Positions 5,446-8,831 of a DNA stretch of 8,831 nucleotides are shown in pieces. The position numbers were made by a program, and so were the translations under genes. Below the pieces are notes generated by a model. It had not been told where the DNA came from. It searched no databases and saw only the letters and a list, made by a program, of their open reading frames with translations. Source of the DNA: an uncultured Eisenbergiella sp. (GTDB taxonomy: Bacteria > Bacillota > Clostridia > Lachnospirales > Lachnospiraceae); the NCBI GenBank assembly GCA_947626725.1, contig CANQTI010000072.1, positions 1 to 8,831 of the forward strand. Direction: 5' to 3'. How positions within the stretch are numbered: the first letter of the stretch is position 1; each line of letters opens with the position of its first letter.

Positions 5446-7016
5446 AGCAATCGGTTCATTTATTCGAAAAGATAAAAAGGACATATTTGATCGTGACGGG
5501 TGCCATATTGGGGGTGGCACTTCTTTTTGTACCCACGTTTCCGGGATTTGAGCGCACTGGGGACAATTTTTTTACGGTGCGTCTCAATGGAGAGGAGGTA
5601 GGCGTCTGCGGGGATATCGGGCGGATCAATGACATGATCGTCAGGGCGCGCCGTCAGATTGCGGAAGAGAGTGATGAGCTTGTATATATTCCGGTGACAT
5701 TGGAGACGAAGGGCAGGGAGGCTCTGTTCGGCCGGGTGGACAGCGAGCGGAAGCTGTACGGAAATATTTTGGATATTATGAAAAAAAACGTGCAGGAAAC
5801 CATCCGGCATGCCTATACCGTCAAGATCAACGAATACATGGTGAACCTGCCTGACAGCCAGGATGTGTGTTCCCTGCTGCAGGCAGTTCTGGATCGGTAT
5901 GACACGGATCAGGCCTTTCAGGTAAAGCTGGAGGTGGATCCGGATCGGGAATTAAACGTGCTTACGACTTCCATTACCCGGAAGGGTGAGAAAGAGGGAC
6001 CGGTTCGCAGTGTGGGGCACAGCAGCGGTGTGGGATCTTATTTTGAAGAGGTTTTCGCGCAGATCGAACCGGATACACAGAAGAGCGATTTTTCCAGTTT
6101 GGATTACGGATTGATGGAGATCGGTTTTGACGGAGCCATTGAAGTGGTAGACGCCTATCTGACAGAAAATGAAATTTCTTCCCTGGAGTCTGCTGTTTTG
6201 GAGGTGACAGCGGATCAGGAGACAGAAAAGATATATGAGGTGAAGTCCGGCGATACGCTTTCCCAGATCGCGGAGGACAATGGGATCACCATGGAGGAAC
6301 TGATTTCCATCAATCCGCTGCTGGAGGACGAAGGTACCGTGATCCGGGTGGGTGACGAACTGAAAATCACGATGCCGGAGCCGGAGCTTTCTGTCATTTA
6401 CAAGGCCAGAATCTATCAGGAGAGCAGCTATGAAGAGCCGACGGTCTATCTGGAGAATGATGATTGGTATACTACAAGATCCCAGGTGATCGTACAGCCC
6501 TCTGCCGGCTATCGGAAGGCCGCGGCGGTAGTGACCTACCGCAATGATACGCCTGTTTCAGAAGAGATCGTGAAAGAGGAAGTCATATATGAAGCCGTGG
6601 CGAAAGTGGTAGAGCGGGGGACCAAGATACCGCCCACCTATATCCGGCCGATTTCCGGCGGACGCGTATCCTCCGGGTTTGGAAATCGCAAAAGCCCGAC
6701 AAAGGGAGCGTCCACCAACCATCAGGGCGTGGACTGGGCTGTTCCGGTGGGAACAGCGGTGATGGCGTCCAGCGGCGGAACGGTGACGAAGGCTGGCTGG
6801 GGCAGCGGATACGGATATGTCGTCTACATTCGTCATGATGACGGACGGGAGACGAGATACGGTCATCTGAGCAAGGTGCTGGTGAAGGCCGGACAGAAGG
6901 TATCCCAGGGGCAGAAAATCGCGCTGAGCGGCAATACGGGCCGCAGCACGGGCCCGCACCTGCATTTTGAAATGCGGATTAACGGGACGGCTGTAAATCC
7001 GCTGAAATATGTCTGA
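5442..7016 (+). CDS. Membrane-anchored LysM-G5-M23 peptidoglycan endopeptidase
   Basis: 524 residues. A basic N-terminus (EKIKRTY) and a hydrophobic helix at about 15-33 act as an uncleaved anchor, putting the rest outside the membrane. A region of about 220 residues with no domain I recognise follows, then LysM (about 263-311, YEVKSGDTLSQIAE) for glycan binding, a G5-type segment (about 316-396, ending VVERGTK) and a C-terminal M23/LytM peptidase. Zinc and catalytic residues are complete: His427 and Asp431 in NHQGVD, His475 in YGHLS, and His506/His508 in GPHLHFEMR, so it should be an active metallo-endopeptidase cutting peptide cross-bridges. The start overlaps the flavin-reductase stop in ATGA, with GGAAGA upstream. 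By position it belongs to the coiled-coil/flavoprotein unit. It could serve growth, division or sporulation; the sequence does not decide. Confidence 0.94.
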   Translation: MKQSVHLFEKIKRTYLIVTGAILGVALLFVPTFPGFERTGDNFFTVRLNGEEVGVCGDIGRINDMIVRARRQIAEESDELVYIPVTLETKGREALFGRVDSERKLYGNILDIMKKNVQETIRHAYTVKINEYMVNLPDSQDVCSLLQAVLDRYDTDQAFQVKLEVDPDRELNVLTTSITRKGEKEGPVRSVGHSSGVGSYFEEVFAQIEPDTQKSDFSSLDYGLMEIGFDGAIEVVDAYLTENEISSLESAVLEVTADQETEKIYEVKSGDTLSQIAEDNGITMEELISINPLLEDEGTVIRVGDELKITMPEPELSVIYKARIYQESSYEEPTVYLENDDWYTTRSQVIVQPSAGYRKAAAVVTYRNDTPVSEEIVKEEVIYEAVAKVVERGTKIPPTYIRPISGGRVSSGFGNRKSPTKGASTNHQGVDWAVPVGTAVMASSGGTVTKAGWGSGYGYVVYIRHDDGRETRYGHLSKVLVKAGQKVSQGQKIALSGNTGRSTGPHLHFEMRINGTAVNPLKYV

Positions 7017-7033
7017 GCCTTTTACGAACATTG

Positions 7034-7087
7034 GGCGCCGCGGACTTTGTCCCGGCGCCGGTCCTGCGCCTTTGTACGCAGCTTTTT
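7034..7087 (+). terminator. Tandem hairpins ending the three-gene unit
   Basis: The first stem pairs GGCGCCG (7034-7040) plus GGA (7042-7044) with TCC plus CGGCGCC (7050-7059), with one bulged C and a five-base loop. The second stem pairs CTGCG (7064-7068) with CGCAG (7077-7081) and is followed by CTTTTT. Together they sit 18 bases after the M23 stop codon. Confidence 0.65.
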
Positions 7088-7146
7088 GTGCCTTTGTTTC
7101 GGAAAATGGAACCGGTCCTGACCGCATATAAGAACACATGTTCCGA

Positions 7147-7174
7147 TTTACAAATGGCTGAAATATGTTATAAT
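7147..7174 (+). promoter_or_regulatory. Extended -10 promoter of murA
   Basis: TTTACA (7147-7152), a 16-base spacer, and a perfect TATAAT (7169-7174) preceded by TGT, giving the extended -10 motif TGnTATAAT. The predicted start is near 7181, leaving a leader of roughly 130 bases before the ATG at 7315. Confidence 0.8.
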
Positions 7175-7314
7175 CCTTTCAATGGAAAGCGTTTCGTTTT
7201 CTATTTTTGTGTGCATAAAAATTGTTTAAATGGAAGATAATGATTCTCGGAGCGGCCAAAAGGACGTCCGGGAGCCTGATGTGATAGAGTATCTATACAT
7301 AAGCGGGAGCGGGT

Positions 7315-8607
7315 ATGGAACAGTATGCGATCAACGGTGGAAATCCATTAGTGGGAGAGGTAGAAATCGGGGGAGCCAAAAACGCGGCGCTGCCGATTCT
7401 GGCGGCCTCCCTGATGACGGATGAAACCGTTTTAATAGAAAATATGCCGGATGTGAGAGATACGGCAATTCTTTTGGATGCCATGCAGAGCATTGGCGCA
7501 CATGTGGAACGGCTTGACAGACATTCTGTAAAGATCAATGGTTCTCATATCCATGATGTGGTGGTGGACGGGAGCCTGGCGAAGAAGATCAGAGGTTCCT
7601 ACTATTTTCTGGGTGTGCTGCTCGGGAAATATAAAAGGGCAGCTGTAGTGCTGCCAGGCGGCTGTGATATTGGCTGCCGTTCCATTGATCAGCATATCAA
7701 AGGGCTTCGGGCGCTGGGCGCCAGTGTAAAGATTGCCCACGGTATGGTCACTGCGGAAGCGCAGCGGCTGGTAGGCAGTCACATCTATCTGGACGTCGCC
7801 AGCGTGGGTGCGACCGCCAACATCATGATGGCGGCAGTGCTGGCGGAAGGCAGAACAATCATCGAAAATGCTGCTAAAGAGCCGCACGTGGTGGATTTGG
7901 CGAACTTCCTGAACAGCATGGGTGCCAATATCAAAGGCGCAGGGACGGATGTGATCCGAATTCGGGGTGTACAGAAGCTGCACCGGACAGAATATGTGAT
8001 CATACCTGACCAGATCGAGGCGGGAACTTTCATGTTTGCGGCCGCTGCTACGAGAGGGGATATTACTGTAAAAAATGTAATCCCCAAGCATTTGGAGTCT
8101 ATCAGCGCCAAACTGGTGGAGATCGGCTGTGAGGTCAGAGAGTTCGACGATTCTGTTCGCGTTATTTCGAAAGGACCGCTTCGTCATACGCACGTGAAGA
8201 CGCTTCCCTATCCGGGATTCCCCACGGACATGCAGCCCCAGATCGTGGTGACACTGGGACTTTCGGAAGGAACCAGCATTGTGACGGAAACGATCTTTGA
8301 AAATCGTTTTCGCTATGTGGAAGAACTGGTCCGGATGGGAGCCAACATCAAAGTGGAAGGCATGACCGCCATTATTGACGGCGTATCCTGTTATACGGGG
8401 GCTGGTATCAGTGCTCCAGACCTGCGTGCTGGGGCGGCGCTGGTGATCGCGGCCCTGTCGGCGGAAGGAATGTCCACGGTGGACGACATTCGCTATATTG
8501 AGCGCGGGTATGAGGATTTTCACTTAAAGCTCCAGAAGCTCGGCGCGCAGATCGAAAAGATAGAAGGAGAACGGGAGCAGCAGAAGTTCCGGCTCAAGAC
8601 AGGCTGA
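7315..8607 (+). CDS. murA: UDP-GlcNAc 1-carboxyvinyltransferase (MurA, MurZ-like)
   Basis: A full-length 430-residue cytoplasmic enzyme that transfers enolpyruvate from phosphoenolpyruvate to UDP-N-acetylglucosamine, the first committed step of peptidoglycan synthesis and the target of fosfomycin. Visible motifs: GGAKNAALPILAASL with Lys22-Asn23, LPGGCDIGCRSIDQHIKG with the active-site Cys117, ASVGATANIMMAA, PDQIEAGTF, YPGFPTDMQPQ with the catalytic Asp, and ENRFRYVEEL and DLRAGAALVIAALSAEG with the closing Arg. Since Cys117 is present, not Asp, fosfomycin sensitivity is expected. SYYFLGVLLGKYKRA before the cysteine loop resembles the B. subtilis MurAB (MurZ) paralogue, so a second murA elsewhere in the genome is plausible. 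GGGAG at 7305-7309 lies five bases before the ATG. The gene is a single unit with its own promoter and terminator. Confidence 0.96.
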   Translation: MEQYAINGGNPLVGEVEIGGAKNAALPILAASLMTDETVLIENMPDVRDTAILLDAMQSIGAHVERLDRHSVKINGSHIHDVVVDGSLAKKIRGSYYFLGVLLGKYKRAAVVLPGGCDIGCRSIDQHIKGLRALGASVKIAHGMVTAEAQRLVGSHIYLDVASVGATANIMMAAVLAEGRTIIENAAKEPHVVDLANFLNSMGANIKGAGTDVIRIRGVQKLHRTEYVIIPDQIEAGTFMFAAAATRGDITVKNVIPKHLESISAKLVEIGCEVREFDDSVRVISKGPLRHTHVKTLPYPGFPTDMQPQIVVTLGLSEGTSIVTETIFENRFRYVEELVRMGANIKVEGMTAIIDGVSCYTGAGISAPDLRAGAALVIAALSAEGMSTVDDIRYIERGYEDFHLKLQKLGAQIEKIEGEREQQKFRLKTG

Positions 8608-8641
8608 GGTGTCTCGTTTCTTTAATGAAGTTTTTCCGTGA

Positions 8642-8677
8642 AATCTTCCTGCGAAAAGGCGGGAAGATTCTTTTTTT
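8642..8677 (+). terminator. Rho-independent terminator of murA
   Basis: An 11-bp stem, AATCTTCCTGC (8642-8652) with GCGGGAAGATT (8659-8669) including one G-U pair, closes a six-base loop and is followed by C and seven Ts (8671-8677). It starts 34 bases after the murA stop codon. Confidence 0.92.
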
Positions 8678-8720
8678 CGGTAATAGTCTGTGAGAAGTTT
8701 CATTTTTCATAAAAATCCGG

Positions 8721-8758
8721 CAAAATATATCTCCTGTTTATTGACAGGAGGTATTTTG
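8721..8758. other. Imperfect hairpin overlapping the last promoter
   Basis: CTCCTGT (8731-8737) pairs with ACAGGAG (8744-8750) around TTATTG, with CAAAATA/TATTTTG (8721-8727/8752-8758) pairing outside a small internal loop. It overlaps the -35 box of the final promoter. It may act as a back-up terminator for murA or as a DNA-level operator; neither is shown. Confidence 0.4.
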
Positions 8759-8769
8759 TGTTGTATGAT
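8741..8769 (+). promoter_or_regulatory. Near-consensus sigma-A promoter for the next gene
   Basis: A perfect -35 TTGACA (8741-8746), a 17-base spacer and TATGAT (8764-8769). The predicted start is near 8776. The transcript would immediately enter the probable SAM riboswitch at the window edge. Confidence 0.8.
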
Positions 8770-8803
8770 ACACATCGTATTGATAAGAAAATTCCATATT
8801 GTG

Positions 8804-8831
8804 TTCTCTCTTATTCAGAGTGGTGGAGATA
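8804..8831 (+). ncRNA. Probable SAM-I (S-box) riboswitch, 5' end only
   Basis: CTCTTATTCAGAGTGGTGGAGA matches, from memory, the conserved 5' part of S-box leaders (CTTATCNAGAG, then GGYGGAG). It lies about 30 bases after the predicted start of the preceding promoter, where an S-box would be expected. SAM binding would terminate transcription of a downstream methionine or SAM gene such as metK or a methionine transporter. The rest of the aptamer lies outside the window, so the call rests on about 22 bases. Confidence 0.68.

Noticed and set aside
7181..7196. CcpA (cre) site downstream of the murA promoter (GGAAAGCGTTTCG)
   Set aside because: It matches only the core and fails at both conserved outer positions of the cre consensus.
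7230..7424. Small ORF before and overlapping murA
   Set aside because: No ribosome binding site, and about half of it is an off-frame reading of the murA start.
7432..8523. 363-codon ORF on the - strand opposite murA
   Set aside because: The + strand encodes a complete MurA; the antisense frame has no recognisable domains or start signals.
8758..8831. GTG-start ORF (VLYDTHRIDKK) with AGGAGG six bases upstream
   Set aside because: The AGGAGG and the GTG lie between or within the -35 and -10 elements of a near-perfect promoter, and the frame runs through the probable SAM riboswitch. A real start would need transcription from upstream, past the murA terminator.

Overview
The window looks like chromosomal DNA of a Gram-positive Clostridia-type bacterium, most likely of the Lachnospiraceae group. 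This rests on recognition of gene families (a YwaC/RelP-like small alarmone synthetase, a MurZ-like MurA, a LysM-G5-M23 wall hydrolase, a short conserved hypothetical protein I associate with that family), on strong purine-rich ribosome binding sites, sigma-A type promoters and a probable SAM-I riboswitch. The genus cannot be named. No tRNA, rRNA, CRISPR array, transposase or phage gene was seen.

Layout. At 1-1038 is the 3' part of a sensor histidine kinase gene (+). It converges on a hemolysin-III/PAQR-type membrane protein gene (-, 1330-1980). The gap between them is filled by a 305-bp imperfect palindrome whose outermost bases carry the stop codons of both genes at mirror positions. The hlyIII leader (1981-2142) holds a consensus-like promoter, a 21-bp palindromic operator candidate and a pair of 22-bp direct repeats. 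Next come an 88-residue hypothetical gene (-, 2196-2462) with its own promoter, and divergently a small (p)ppGpp synthetase (+, 2791-3426).

After a roughly 520-base gap with hairpins and a promoter comes a tightly packed three-gene unit (+, 3948-7016). The first gene encodes a tail-anchored protein built on eleven consecutive 11-residue repeats. The second is a flavin-reductase-like FMN-binding protein, one base after the first. The third is a membrane-anchored LysM-G5-M23 peptidoglycan hydrolase overlapping the second by 4 bases. A double hairpin ends the unit. A UDP-GlcNAc enolpyruvyl transferase (murA) with its own extended -10 promoter and strong terminator follows. The last 90 bases hold a near-perfect promoter followed by what looks like the 5' end of a SAM-I riboswitch, cut by the window edge.

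How the genes fit together. Two products act on peptidoglycan: MurA makes the first committed precursor and the M23 protein cuts the finished wall. The alarmone synthetase would tie growth rate to stress. The most unusual items are the stop-codon-carrying palindrome and the hendecad-repeat tail-anchored protein co-translated with a flavoprotein and a wall hydrolase. The function of that pairing is unknown.
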